Below the pieces are notes generated by a model. It saw only the letters and a program-made list of their open reading frames with translations. It searched no databases and was not told where the DNA came from. From Mogibacterium kristiansenii (GTDB lineage: Bacteria; Bacillota; Clostridia; Peptostreptococcales; Anaerovoracaceae), in NCBI RefSeq assembly GCF_009695905.1, contig NZ_VUNA01000002.1:120803-184802 (forward strand): a DNA stretch of 64,000 nucleotides. Reading direction: 5' to 3'. The first letter of the stretch is position 1. Each line of letters starts with the position of its first letter. Made by a program: the position numbers and the translations under genes. Of the stretch, positions 53,962 through 62,738 are shown one piece after another.

Positions 53962-55182
53962 TTAGAAACCATCCTCTAGTTGTTTTCCGATTTTTTCCAT
54001 GGTAATGTTCTGAGCCTGCTCTTCTTTCTCTTTCTTCATTGCCTTTCGGTCTCGGGCATAATTCTTCTTCGCCCGCTTATATTTGGCCTCCAGCTTCAGC
54101 GCCTTGTTGTAGCTGACCCGGTCCCGCATGATTTCCGACGGCTTGTTGGTCGCAAAATATGCGCAGCCGGTTTCCGTAAAAGCAAGTCCTTCGAATTCTC
54201 GGCATCCGCCGAATTTGATGCACTGCACATCCGATGGCGTCACCCGTTGCCGGCTCAGCTTACCCGCCGGTACCGTGAGCATTTCCCCGTCCGCCACCAC
54301 GTACAGGCGATCATTCACCGGGTTGTAGCCAAAGGTCTGGCAGAGGTTTCCCGGCGGATACCGAAGTCCCTGGTTAATCATGCGGAATGTCACGCGATTC
54401 CCCTGAATCCGACCCTTGTAGAACCGGATGGTTCCCGCTGACACCCAGTTGCTGCCGGTGCTTCGGGTATAGGTCCAGCAATTCCCATCCTTATCAAAGG
54501 TAAAGGTCGGCGGAAAGACGATGGTGGAGCCAAAGCGGAAATGAATTTCCTTCTCCACCTCCATGGTTTTGGGATTCACCCGCACCAGCGTGGTGTTGAG
54601 CACCTTTGTTTCCCGCACGTACCAAAGCTCATGGCTTTTTGGATTATAAGCCAGCGTCTGTCCGTGACCGGTGACAATCTCCGGTCCTGCTTTTATCGCC
54701 CCGGTATCCTTGGACCCGGCGGCCTTCTTTTTCCAGAAGCGAGACAGATCAATGCGGTAAATCCGCCCGGTCCTGGAATTGTCGCTCCCGCTCTTATAGG
54801 AAGACATCACCCAAGCGGTCTTCCCGTCCGGTGAAACGGCGATGCTCTGAGGGTTCGGAATCTCCGTGTACAGCAGAGACCGGAACTGCATGGACGGCCC
54901 GGAAACGGAATTCAGCTCTTGACTGTTGGTATAGGCGTGCCCGTAGTCGGTCATGGTTTCGTTGGCGTTATTTACCGTGTCGTATATCGAGGTGTCGTAG
55001 GGCTGAAGCGCCATCCCGCTCTGATGAATCACTTCGGCGCCATAGGCCTTACGGCCGGAGAGCAGGAGCATCATTCCCAAAAAAACGATGACGGCACCCC
55101 GAAGTTTCCGGCGATGCGTTTTTCTATTTTTTCCGGAACCGGACGGCCAGTTTCTTTCCGGATAACATAATCCGATCTCCAT
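53962..55182 (-). CDS. Exported beta-propeller-like protein of unknown function
   Basis: 406 residues. A basic N-terminus, then one hydrophobic segment (AVIVFLGMMLLLSG) act as signal peptide or anchor. The middle 280 residues have the strand-turn rhythm of a WD/NHL-type propeller, with IAVSPDGKTAWVMSS, GQTLAYNPKSHELWYV, FTFDKDGNCWTYTR and FGYNPVNDRLYVVADG as blades. The C-terminal 60 residues are a Lys/Arg-rich helix. It starts inside the upstream gene (59-base overlap); GGAGG lies 11 bases before the ATG. It is read together with the 55124-56272 gene and may form a complex with it. No family name can be given. Confidence 0.6.
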   Translation of the reverse strand: MEIGLCYPERNWPSGSGKNRKTHRRKLRGAVIVFLGMMLLLSGRKAYGAEVIHQSGMALQPYDTSIYDTVNNANETMTDYGHAYTNSQELNSVSGPSMQFRSLLYTEIPNPQSIAVSPDGKTAWVMSSYKSGSDNSRTGRIYRIDLSRFWKKKAAGSKDTGAIKAGPEIVTGHGQTLAYNPKSHELWYVRETKVLNTTLVRVNPKTMEVEKEIHFRFGSTIVFPPTFTFDKDGNCWTYTRSTGSNWVSAGTIRFYKGRIQGNRVTFRMINQGLRYPPGNLCQTFGYNPVNDRLYVVADGEMLTVPAGKLSRQRVTPSDVQCIKFGGCREFEGLAFTETGCAYFATNKPSEIMRDRVSYNKALKLEAKYKRAKKNYARDRKAMKKEKEEQAQNITMEKIGKQLEDGF

Positions 55183-56272
55183 TCTCCAGAGTCACCTCCC
55201 TTCCTCTCTTGTAATTATCTACCGCATAGTAGCCGTATCCGCAGTGATATTCAAAGCGCACTTTGGCATCGGAATGGCGGAGGCAGGTAATGATGCCCTC
55301 CCCGGTCCGCTTTCCGGTGATATATTTTCCGGCAGGAAAATCTTCTCCTACCACATAACAATCCCGCTCTTCTTTCTTCAGTTCCGTCTGGGACAGCAGA
55401 TAGGATTTCCCTTTCTTCGCATCCTTCGCCGGTGCTTCCGCGCTCTTGCGGATTTTTTCCGGAACCTTCCAGTCCGCAGGTTCCGGTTTATTATAATCGG
55501 TGAACTTTATACGGATGGTGCAGGTTTCGTTTTTTTTGCCGTTACGCCGAATCGTTACGTTGTCCCCCTCAATTTGCATCAACCGATGGGAGAATTTGCC
55601 GAACACGAAGCAGAACTCTCCTCCGGCAATTTCGGTGTTCTCATCATCTCTCAGCAGCGGAGCAATGGGGCTCACCCCCACTTGTTCTGCCGGTATCCGT
55701 ACCTCGTAGCCCCGGTCGGTCTTTGCAAAAGCGCTGTTCTGCAAAGCGTCTTCATTTAGCTTCAGAATGGTTTGAACGTCCGGCACTTCGTTTGCTTGAT
55801 TCTCCTTCCGGCTCCACTCGGAACGCTTCCGAGAAAACAAAATTTTCTGTTCCGCATCGTAATAGCTCAGCGTCTTGAAGAAAGATGTTTTTCCGTTCAG
55901 GGTCACCTTGGTGGTTCGGTTTATTTTCGCCCCGCCCTCCCCTTGCTTCATTTCAACGCGAATATGAACGGGGCATTTCTCCGCGGCGGATTTCTTTTTT
56001 TGTGAGAAGGCAATATCCCCGGATGAAATCTCCAGCTCGGTCTTTAGGGACATGTCCTGCACGCAAGATGTAATTCGCCGGGAGCGCTGGGCGGCCATCT
56101 GAAACATGGCCGCTCCGTCTCGGGGAACGAAGAAAAGAATGTAGGAGGCTGCCACCAGGCCGATCAACAATACATCCAGAAGCAACAGGCGCCGTTGCCG
56201 GCGAGATAAAGAGCGAACTTCGGCGGTGATTTTCGATTTGAGGCTATGCAATTTCTTTTTCAATGTCGCCAC
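55124..56272 (-). CDS. Membrane-anchored extracytoplasmic protein of unknown function
   Basis: 382 residues. A very basic cytoplasmic N-terminus (SLSRRQRRLLLLDVLLIGLV) leads into one transmembrane helix at about 27-49; the rest is predicted outside, with mixed beta content. The final 80 residues contain VGEDFPAGKYITGK followed by YGYYAVDNYKRGREVTLENG, resembling small beta domains that follow lipoproteins or kinases in Clostridia. It overlaps the following propeller gene by 59 bases. Unrecognised; the overlapping pair suggests a common envelope role. Confidence 0.6.
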   Translation of the reverse strand: MATLKKKLHSLKSKITAEVRSLSRRQRRLLLLDVLLIGLVAASYILFFVPRDGAAMFQMAAQRSRRITSCVQDMSLKTELEISSGDIAFSQKKKSAAEKCPVHIRVEMKQGEGGAKINRTTKVTLNGKTSFFKTLSYYDAEQKILFSRKRSEWSRKENQANEVPDVQTILKLNEDALQNSAFAKTDRGYEVRIPAEQVGVSPIAPLLRDDENTEIAGGEFCFVFGKFSHRLMQIEGDNVTIRRNGKKNETCTIRIKFTDYNKPEPADWKVPEKIRKSAEAPAKDAKKGKSYLLSQTELKKEERDCYVVGEDFPAGKYITGKRTGEGIITCLRHSDAKVRFEYHCGYGYYAVDNYKRGREVTLENGDRIMLSGKKLAVRFRKK

Positions 56273-56342
56273 GGTTCACTCCTTTCTAAAACTCATAAAA
56301 ATATCTTTTAATTATACCACAGTGCGGAATCTCCGCAATAGC

Positions 56343-56372
56343 AAAGGCACCGACAGGGTTTGTCGATGCCTT
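56343..56372 (-). terminator. Terminator after the C_GCAxxG_C_C gene
   Basis: AAAGGCA-x-CGACA ggg TTTGTCG-x-TGCCTTT type hairpin 34 bases after the stop at 56406. The run of T behind it on the minus strand is short (TTTGCTATTG), so termination may be partial. Confidence 0.55.
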
Positions 56373-56405
56373 TTCCTGATAAAATTTATTGGTTGACTTC
56401 GTATG

Positions 56406-56861
56406 CTACACTCTTTTCACGCCGCATTCCCGTTCCATAATCTTGGCGAAGGAATCCACTACTGCGAGGACGATGCCAATGCAGTGCTTTTTCCGCTCCG
56501 GGTCCTTGAAATTGTAATCCTGAATCAAGGTTGGACAGATGGTGGTTTCGTATTTTTCGATGACATCATCGTTCAATTCCCGAACCAGGCTGCAACATTT
56601 CTGAAACTTCGGATCTCCCGGAACGGTCCGGCCGAATACTTTTCCCAGACACATGGTGGCCCCTGCAACAGCACCGCATACATTTCCCCCATCCCCGAAT
56701 CCGAACGGGAAGCCGGTGCTCATGGCGATGGCTTCTTCCGAAATGCCCAGGTCATAGTACTTGTTCAGAATGTACACCAACGTCTCCGAACACATGTAGC
56801 CTCCGGTAAATGCTCCTACAGCCTTCTCTCTCAACTCATCCATCTTTATTTCCGAAACCAT
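56406..56861 (-). CDS. C_GCAxxG_C_C family redox-active protein
   Basis: 151 residues from the ATG at 56861 after GGAGG. The signature CGAVAGATMCLG at about 75-86 fits CGAxxGxxxCLG, and further conserved cysteines occur at CSETLVY, KCCSLVREL, TTICPTLIQDYNF and KKHCIGIV. This small helical family of anaerobes is thought to bind a metal or flavin-linked redox centre; no reaction is established. It lies 53 bases after the nitroreductase gene, so the two may share a redox role. Confidence 0.85.
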   Translation of the reverse strand: MVSEIKMDELREKAVGAFTGGYMCSETLVYILNKYYDLGISEEAIAMSTGFPFGFGDGGNVCGAVAGATMCLGKVFGRTVPGDPKFQKCCSLVRELNDDVIEKYETTICPTLIQDYNFKDPERKKHCIGIVLAVVDSFAKIMERECGVKRV

Positions 56862-56914
56862 AATATCCTCCTTTTTCAAACAACAGAAAACGAAATTCTG
56901 CATCCTTACCTTCT

Positions 56915-57430
56915 CTACAGCTCGTGAACGATTTCGTCCAGATCCTTGGATTCCGTATGTCTCAAAGCCGGTTCCACGCCATCTTCCGCATAACCGATTG
57001 GAATCAATACCACCGGACGAATGTGTTCCTGAATTTTCAATCCGCTGTTGATTTTCTTCGGATTAAAATGTGCCACCCAGCAGGATGCGATGCCCTCATC
57101 CCACGCCGCCAGAATCATTTCATCTGCAACGATGGAAGCATCGATTTCTCCCGAATCGATGGTCGGATCAAACGGATTGTGCCACACTTCGTTCTGATCG
57201 TAGCATACCGCCAAAACGGTCGGTGCGCCGTATCTGCACTTGGTTGCAGAATCGATAGCGGCCAGTGCCGCCTTGCTCTTGCAGACAAAAATACGCTGCG
57301 GCTGAAGATTCTTTGCCGTCGGTGCTGCTTTTGCCGCTTCCAGAATGCGTTCCAGCTTCTCCGGCTCAATCGGCTGATCTTTAAATTTCCGAACCGAGAA
57401 ACGATTCTTAATTACTTTTAATACTCCCAT
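56915..57430 (-). CDS. Nitroreductase family flavoprotein
   Basis: 171-residue FMN-dependent oxidoreductase of the small nitroreductase class. Seen: NRFSVRKFKDQPIEPEKLER with the FMN phosphate Arg, AAPTAKNLQPQRIF, ASIVADEMILAAWDEGIASCWV, and VVLIPIGYAEDG. The physiological substrate is unknown. AGGAG lies close to the ATG. It heads a two-gene unit with the C_GCAxxG_C_C protein. Confidence 0.92.
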   Translation of the reverse strand: MGVLKVIKNRFSVRKFKDQPIEPEKLERILEAAKAAPTAKNLQPQRIFVCKSKAALAAIDSATKCRYGAPTVLAVCYDQNEVWHNPFDPTIDSGEIDASIVADEMILAAWDEGIASCWVAHFNPKKINSGLKIQEHIRPVVLIPIGYAEDGVEPALRHTESKDLDEIVHEL

Positions 57431-57591
57431 GACGCTCCTCCCAAAATTTCTTTAATAATCTCCATACAAGTATTTTGAAATTTGTGTTTTACACCTTGAT
57501 TGTACACTATTCGTGAGAAAAAAGAATATCTTAATTTTCTTTTTTCTGTTTTTTTCAAGAATCATTTTCCGTACATGAGAGCGCAAAAAAA

Positions 57592-57635
57592 AGGAAGCGA
57601 GGCTTCCGCACTGGCTGTGCGAAAGCCTCCTTCCC
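57592..57635 (-). terminator. Terminator of putP
   Basis: Long hairpin GGAGGCTTTCGCAC / GTGCGGAAGCCTC with one mismatch, extended by an outer GGAAG/CTTCC. On the minus strand it is followed by eight T. It lies 16 bases after the putP stop. Confidence 0.9.
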
Positions 57636-57650
57636 TCAAGGATTGGGACA

Positions 57651-59165
57651 TCACTTGTCTAATCTGATACCTTCGATTGCACTATCGAAAATAGTCTTGA
57701 CATCCTCATCCGGTTCGCCGGTTGCCTTTGCAACGATTACGGCGATGACTGCACTTGCAATGAATCCCGGTACGATTTCGTATACGCCGGTAGAGTGCAG
57801 GAGTAACAGCCAGCCGATATCTACAACGAATCCGGAAATAACGCCGGCGATGGCGCCCTTGTAGTTAAAGTTTCTCCAGAACAGGGACAGCAGGATGGTC
57901 GGTCCAAATGCCGATCCAAATGCACCCCAGGCATTTTCAACTAAGTTCATAATTGCCTGTGCTCCGGATCCCTTCGAGCTTGCAATCAAGAATGCGATAA
58001 CTGCGATAACAACAACGACGATTCTTCCAACCATCAGGGTTTCTTTTTCTGTCGCGTCCTTCCGAATCAGCGGCTTATACAAGTCGGATGTGAAGGAACT
58101 GGATGCGACCAGAAGCTGAGAGTCTGCGGTAGAAATGGATGCGGCGATAATCGCTGCCAGAAGCAGACCGGAAATTGCTGCCGGGAAGTACTTCCGAGCC
58201 ATTACCATGAATACCGTCTTCTGTGCTCCGATAGGAAGCAGCTCATCTGCAATCAGCATTCTGCCGAAGTATGCAATCAGTACGGCGGATCCCAGAGAAA
58301 TCAGAACCCAAATAATTGCAACGATGGACGATTTCTTAATCATCGAAGGCTTCTCAATGGACATGAACCGTACCAGTACGTGCGGCATACCAAAGTATCC
58401 AAGTCCCCAGCCCAGTCCGGAAATAATGTCCTTCCAGCTTGCATCAAATAAGCCGGTACCGAATACGCAGGTGACCATCTCTCCGGATGCATCCTTGTAT
58501 TCATACACGTTGTTCAGAAGGCTGGTATCCAGATTCTGCTTCGTTGCCACAATTACAATCGGAACAGCCATTAATGCGGCCATCATCAGAAGTCCCTGGA
58601 AGAAGTCCGTCCAGCATACGGCTTTAAATCCGCCGAAGAAGGTGTAGAACACGATAACCAATGCGAAAATCGTCATCGTCACCTTTGCACTGACGCCCGG
58701 GAACAGCATCTCGAATACGGATGTGCCGGCTACATATGCCGATGCAACGTAGATGGTATAGCATACCAGGAAGATTACCGCACAAATCACCTGCAGTGTT
58801 TTCGATGAAGTAGCGAAACGGTTGGACAAATACTGCGGCAATGTGATGGCATCACCTGCTGCTAAGGAGAATGTTCTCAATCTCTTCGCACAGAATATCC
58901 AGTTCGCTGCAGTTCCCAGTGCCAAACCGATTCCAATCCACATCTGACCGAAACCAAATGCCAGAATGGAACCCGGCAGGCCCATCAACAACCACGCAGA
59001 CATATCAGAAGCCTGCGCCGAGAGTGCCGTTACCCACGGTCCCATCTCTCTGCCACCCAGGAAGAAGTCCTCCTGGTCCTTGTTTGCTCCGTTAAAGTAG
59101 AATATCAACGCGACGCCCATTAGAATCACGAAGTATCCTACGAATGTGATTAATTCCCAATTCAT
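57651..59165 (-). CDS. putP: Sodium/proline symporter
   Basis: 504-residue sodium:solute symporter (SSS family) with about 13 membrane helices. Seen: DFFLGGREMGPWVTALSAQASDMSAWLLMGLPGSI, recognised through the GGREMGPW and SAQASDMSAWLL parts typical of PutP, later AAIIAASISTADSQLLVASSSFTSDL with the second sodium site. It imports proline with Na+. The start is the ATG at 59165 after GAGAGGA. Proline is a common energy substrate of Clostridia, but no proline reductase genes are present here. Confidence 0.93.
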   Translation of the reverse strand: MNWELITFVGYFVILMGVALIFYFNGANKDQEDFFLGGREMGPWVTALSAQASDMSAWLLMGLPGSILAFGFGQMWIGIGLALGTAANWIFCAKRLRTFSLAAGDAITLPQYLSNRFATSSKTLQVICAVIFLVCYTIYVASAYVAGTSVFEMLFPGVSAKVTMTIFALVIVFYTFFGGFKAVCWTDFFQGLLMMAALMAVPIVIVATKQNLDTSLLNNVYEYKDASGEMVTCVFGTGLFDASWKDIISGLGWGLGYFGMPHVLVRFMSIEKPSMIKKSSIVAIIWVLISLGSAVLIAYFGRMLIADELLPIGAQKTVFMVMARKYFPAAISGLLLAAIIAASISTADSQLLVASSSFTSDLYKPLIRKDATEKETLMVGRIVVVVIAVIAFLIASSKGSGAQAIMNLVENAWGAFGSAFGPTILLSLFWRNFNYKGAIAGVISGFVVDIGWLLLLHSTGVYEIVPGFIASAVIAVIVAKATGEPDEDVKTIFDSAIEGIRLDK

Positions 59166-59239
59166 GACAATCCTCTCTTTCAATTGTAGAAGAAAATTTT
59201 ATAGAAGCATGTCCCACTGTGATCTTCTACCTTTTTCAT

Positions 59240-59289
59240 AGTGACCATATCCTTAATAATTATTATAGTCACTTTGAACGGGTATACAA
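59240..59289 (-). promoter_or_regulatory. putP promoter with inverted repeat
   Basis: Minus-strand TTGTAT (59284-59289), 16-base spacer, TATAAT (59262-59267). The -10 box lies inside an inverted repeat AGTGAC (59240-59245) / GTCACT (59268-59273). The leader to putP is about 90 bases. The 59290-59439 stretch between this and the argC promoter is AT-rich and shows nothing further. Confidence 0.5.
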
Positions 59290-59439
59290 GCCCTTTTTGG
59301 TTCACATGCAGTTTCCGCATTGCAGGCATTGTATCCATGAATGTTTGTAACTTTCTTAACATTGTATTTTTTTATTTGATTGTTCTTTAAAATATACTCT
59401 ATATTCCTTTAAATTCAAGTATTTCGACGCTTTTCCCCC

Positions 59440-59468
59440 TTGACTTATTTCCACAAAAGAGAGATAAT
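59440..59468 (+). promoter_or_regulatory. Promoter of the arg cluster
   Basis: TTGACT (59440-59445), 17-base spacer, GATAAT (59463-59468), followed by a leader of about 125 bases that is very rich in T and A. The AT-rich stretch right after the start site is where ArgR boxes often lie, but I could not align it to a convincing ARG box. Confidence 0.65.
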
Positions 59469-59598
59469 AGTTGCATATTTATTTATATTTCTGTATTTTT
59501 ATTTACTCGTTTTTTTGCGCACTTTATCATAATGCGGAACACAATCCGGGATGATGCTGTTCCCTGCATGAGGATTTATAAAGGAAGGTATACTAGAG

Positions 59599-60531
59599 AT
59601 GACAAAAGTATTTATCGACGGCAGTTACGGAACCACCGGACTGCGAATTCATCAGCGGCTGCAGAGCCGAACAGATTTGGAACTGATTTCGATTCCCTAC
59701 GAAGAACGCCACAGCGAATCCGCACGGCGAAGGGCCTATGAAGAAGCGGATTTTGTTTTTATGTGCCTGCCGGATGCCGCCGCCAAAGAAGCGGCGCCCA
59801 AGGCTGAAGCCTGTCACACCCGCGTAATCGATGCCTCCACCGCCCACCGCACGGCGGAAGGATGGGTCTACGGTTTTCCGGAAATCAGCGGTACCGAAAC
59901 CATCGAAGCGGCACCCCTGGTGGCCAATCCGGGCTGTCATGCCAGCGGCGTCAATGCCTTAATCTATCCGCTGATTCGAAACGGGATTCTCTCTCCGGCG
60001 CAAAAGCTTCAATGTTTCAGCATCACCGGCTATTCCGGCGGCGGTAAAAAGATGATTGGCGAATACGAAAGCGACTGCCGAGATGAACTGATGGATGCTC
60101 CGCGGATGTACGGCTTGTCTCAACAGCACAAGCACCTCCCGGAAATCACTGCCCTGAACGGTTTAGAGTGCGCCCCGATTTTCTGCCCGATTGTATCTGA
60201 CTATTCCTGCGGAATGGAAACCATCATCCCCCTCTTCGGGTCTGACATTCACGGCACCATGGAGGACATCCGGAATGCGTACCGGGAATTCTACACCGGT
60301 CCGCTGGTGTATTATAAGGAAGATGCAGATGAAAACGGCTTTGTTTCTGCCAACACCATGAGCGGACGGGATGACATGGAGTTGTCACTTTACGGGAATC
60401 CGGACCGCATGCTGCTGGTGGCTCGTTTCGATAACTTGGGAAAAGGTGCTTCCGGTTCCGCCATTCAGAATCTGAATCTTATGATGGGCGCTCCGGAAAC
60501 TACCGGGCTGGTGCTGGGAGGTGAGCGATAA
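59599..60531 (+). CDS. argC: N-acetyl-gamma-glutamyl-phosphate reductase (type 2)
   Basis: 310-residue NADPH-dependent enzyme of arginine synthesis. Seen: FIDGSYGTTGLRIHQRL nucleotide-binding turn, catalytic Cys in ANPGCHASGVNAL, and TGYSGGGKKMIGEYE. The short length and this N-terminal form fit the type 2 ArgC family rather than the 345-residue type 1. GGAAGG lies upstream of the ATG. Its stop overlaps the first base of the argJ remnant (TAATG). Confidence 0.94.
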   Translation: MTKVFIDGSYGTTGLRIHQRLQSRTDLELISIPYEERHSESARRRAYEEADFVFMCLPDAAAKEAAPKAEACHTRVIDASTAHRTAEGWVYGFPEISGTETIEAAPLVANPGCHASGVNALIYPLIRNGILSPAQKLQCFSITGYSGGGKKMIGEYESDCRDELMDAPRMYGLSQQHKHLPEITALNGLECAPIFCPIVSDYSCGMETIIPLFGSDIHGTMEDIRNAYREFYTGPLVYYKEDADENGFVSANTMSGRDDMELSLYGNPDRMLLVARFDNLGKGASGSAIQNLNLMMGAPETTGLVLGGER

Positions 60532-61074
60532 TGAAATTGAAATACATTTCGGGAGGAATTTGTGCCCCCACCGGCTTTACCGCCGGAGCGACCCACTGCG
60601 GCGTTCGTCCGAATAAAAAGAAAAACGATCTGGCCATTATTCTCAGCGACCGAAATACAGACTGCGTCAGTGCCGGTCTGTATACCACCAATCGCGTCAA
60701 GGCCGCACCGTCACGCTGGGCGGCATCTCCAAGGGTTCCGGAATGGTGCATCCCAACATAGGAACCACCCTCACCAAAACCGCCGTTTTCGCCAACGACG
60801 TCAACTGGGGACGGATTATGGTGCCATGGGATATTCCAATATTCCTTTTAATCCGGAACACGTGCGAATCGATCTCTTATCGGAAGTCGGCGAAATCACG
60901 GTATGCCGGAACGGCGTGGGCGTGGACATTGATGAAGAATACGCCTCGGAAATTCTGGGAGAAGATGAAATTGTAATTCGCATCACCATCGATAACGGAA
61001 ATGCTTCCGCCACCTGCTGGGGCTGCGATATCCCCTACGACTACATCAAACTGAACGGTAACTATCGCAAATAG
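60531..61074 (+). pseudogene. argJ: Glutamate N-acetyltransferase / ornithine acetyltransferase, decayed
   Basis: Pieces of ArgJ spread over two frames, about 180 codons in place of roughly 400. Piece 1 (60531 on): ISGGICAPTGFTAG to LYTTNRVKAAP. Piece 2, in another frame from about 60708: VTLGGISKGSGMVHPNIGT, then directly TLTKTAVFANDVNWGRIMV. Piece 3, frame changed again near 60827: MGYSNIPFNPEHVRIDLL to the normal C-terminus. About 110 codons are missing after KAAP and about 80 after NIGT, which removes the segment beginning with the nucleophilic Thr (normally ATMLAF). A single-base loss explains the last frame change. The gene cannot give active ArgJ. Confidence 0.85.
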
Positions 61075-61122
61075 CCTAAATTGTTTTTGGGAGAGAATTC
61101 ATATAGAAAGGGGTTTATTAAT

Positions 61123-62301
61123 ATGAAAGATATTAAAGAGTTAGACCATCAATACATCACCGGCACTTACAATCGTTTTCCGGTAACTATCACCTGGGGC
61201 AGCAACGACATCGCCTACGACGAGAACGGCAAGAAGTACATCGATTTGGAGTCGGGGTACGGCACCAACTCCTTCGGTTTCTGCGATTCGGACTGGATCA
61301 ATGCGGTGGAGGAGCAGCTCCACAAAGTTCAGCACACCTCCAATCTCTATTACACGGAACCATGCGTCAAACTCGCCGAGCTTCTGGCCCGGCGCACCGG
61401 CATGACGAACATGTTCTTCACTAACTCCGGCGGCGAGGCCAACGAATGCGCGCTGAAAGCCGCTCGCCGTTACCAGCACCTGCATAAAGGGCCGGATTGC
61501 TATGAAATTATCTCCATGAAAAACAGTTTTCACGGCCGGAGCTACGGCGCCCTCTCCGCCACCGGAAATCCGCACTACCACGAAGGCTTCGAGCCGCTGG
61601 TTCCGGGTTTCAAATACGCAGAGTTCAATGATTCGGAAAGCGTGGAATCCCTGGTGGATGCAAACCGCACCGCGGCCATCATCGTGGAATGCGTTCAGGG
61701 AGAAGGCGGCGTCAACGTGATGACTCAGGAATTTGCCGATGCGCTGACGAAACTGTGCCGCGAGAAGGATATCCTCCTCATCTGCGACGAGGTCCAAGCG
61801 GGCAACGGCCGCACCGGCACCCTCTATTCCTACGAGCAGCTTGGGCTCCGGCCGGACATCGTCACCACTGCTAAAGGCATCGGCGGTGGTCTCCCTATCG
61901 GTATCTGCATGTTCAATGAGAAAACCAAAAACGCCCTGGTTCCGGGAACTCACGGCACCACCTTCGGCGGAAACCCGGTAGCCTGCGCCGGCGCACTGAG
62001 CATCGTGGAGCGGCTGAACGATGGTTTTCTGGATTCGGTAAAAAGAAAATCCGCCATAGTCTTCGAGGCGTTCCGAGATGCTCCGGGTGTTGCGGCAGTA
62101 GAAGGTCTGGGCCTGATGATTGCCATCACACCGGCTTCCAAAAAAGCATCTGACATCGTCAATGAATGCCTGGAAAACGGTGTCCTGTGCATCACCGCCG
62201 GTCCTGCGGGGGAAAAGGTGCGCCTGCTCCCGCCGCTCACCGTTACGGAAGAACATTTGAAGCAGGCCCTAAAGGTTTTGCTCCGGGCTTTTGCGGAATA
62301 G
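61123..62301 (+). CDS. argD: Acetylornithine aminotransferase
   Basis: 392-residue class III PLP aminotransferase. Seen: TNMFFTNSGGEANECALKAAR with the GG-E loop, FHGRSYGALSATGNPHY, ICDEVQAGNGRTGTL with the cofactor Asp, and the PLP Lys in TTAKGIGGGLPIG. It converts N-acetylglutamate semialdehyde to N-acetylornithine. The start is the ATG at 61123 after AAAGGGG. It follows the argJ remnant by 48 bases. argB, needed between argJ and argC steps, is not in the cluster. Confidence 0.94.
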   Translation: MKDIKELDHQYITGTYNRFPVTITWGSNDIAYDENGKKYIDLESGYGTNSFGFCDSDWINAVEEQLHKVQHTSNLYYTEPCVKLAELLARRTGMTNMFFTNSGGEANECALKAARRYQHLHKGPDCYEIISMKNSFHGRSYGALSATGNPHYHEGFEPLVPGFKYAEFNDSESVESLVDANRTAAIIVECVQGEGGVNVMTQEFADALTKLCREKDILLICDEVQAGNGRTGTLYSYEQLGLRPDIVTTAKGIGGGLPIGICMFNEKTKNALVPGTHGTTFGGNPVACAGALSIVERLNDGFLDSVKRKSAIVFEAFRDAPGVAAVEGLGLMIAITPASKKASDIVNECLENGVLCITAGPAGEKVRLLPPLTVTEEHLKQALKVLLRAFAE

Positions 62302-62320
62302 CGCCTAAAGGGCGCCGGGT

Positions 62321-62660
62321 GGCGCCGAATCGGGCTTCGGACTTGGTGCAAGGCCAACGAAAAATCAGGGTTTCCGGTTTTTCGTGCACCAAGTCTTTTT
62401 GCAAACGGCGCTGAATCGGGTCTTGGACTTGGTGCAAAGCCAACGGAAAATCAATGGTTTCCTGGCTTTCGTGCACCAAGTCTTTTTGCAAACGGCGCCG
62501 AATCGGGCCTCGGACTTGGTGCAAAGCCAACGGAAAATCAAGGGCTTCCGGGTTTTCGTGCACCAAGTCTTTTCGTAAACGGCGCTGAATCCGGCCTCAG
62601 ACTTGGTGCAAGGCCAACGGAAAATCAAGGGTTTCCGGACTTTCGTGCACCAAGTCCGAG
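62321..62660. repeat. Four tandem 86-87 bp hairpin-forming repeats
   Basis: Units start at 62321, 62407, 62494 and 62581, each opening with GGCGC(C/T)GAAT. Every unit has GACTTGGTGCA near its start and the exact reverse complement TGCACCAAGTC near its end (unit 1: 62340-62350 and 62385-62395), so each folds into a long hairpin, with a second inner pairing ACGxAAAA / TTTTCGT. Base differences fall mostly in loops. The unit length is 87 in the central copies, a multiple of three, so both strands keep open frames with a 29-residue periodic peptide, but no ribosome binding site was seen for them. Confidence 0.85.
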
Positions 62661-62738
62661 AACTTCATAGAAAAAAAGCAGGTCTTCCCAATTGATATGT
62701 ACCCTCTTTCCTGGACACCCAGGAGGGAGGGTGTTTTT

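Noticed and set aside
59463..59598. ArgR (ARG box) operator upstream of argC
   Set aside because: The region is AT-rich and vaguely similar, but I could not align a convincing 18-base box.
62243..62628. Protein-coding genes within the tandem repeats
   Set aside because: The open frames on both strands follow from the repeat length being a multiple of three; no ribosome binding site was found.
62321..62660. CRISPR array
   Set aside because: The units are continuous 87-bp near-identical copies without unique spacers, and no cas genes are present.
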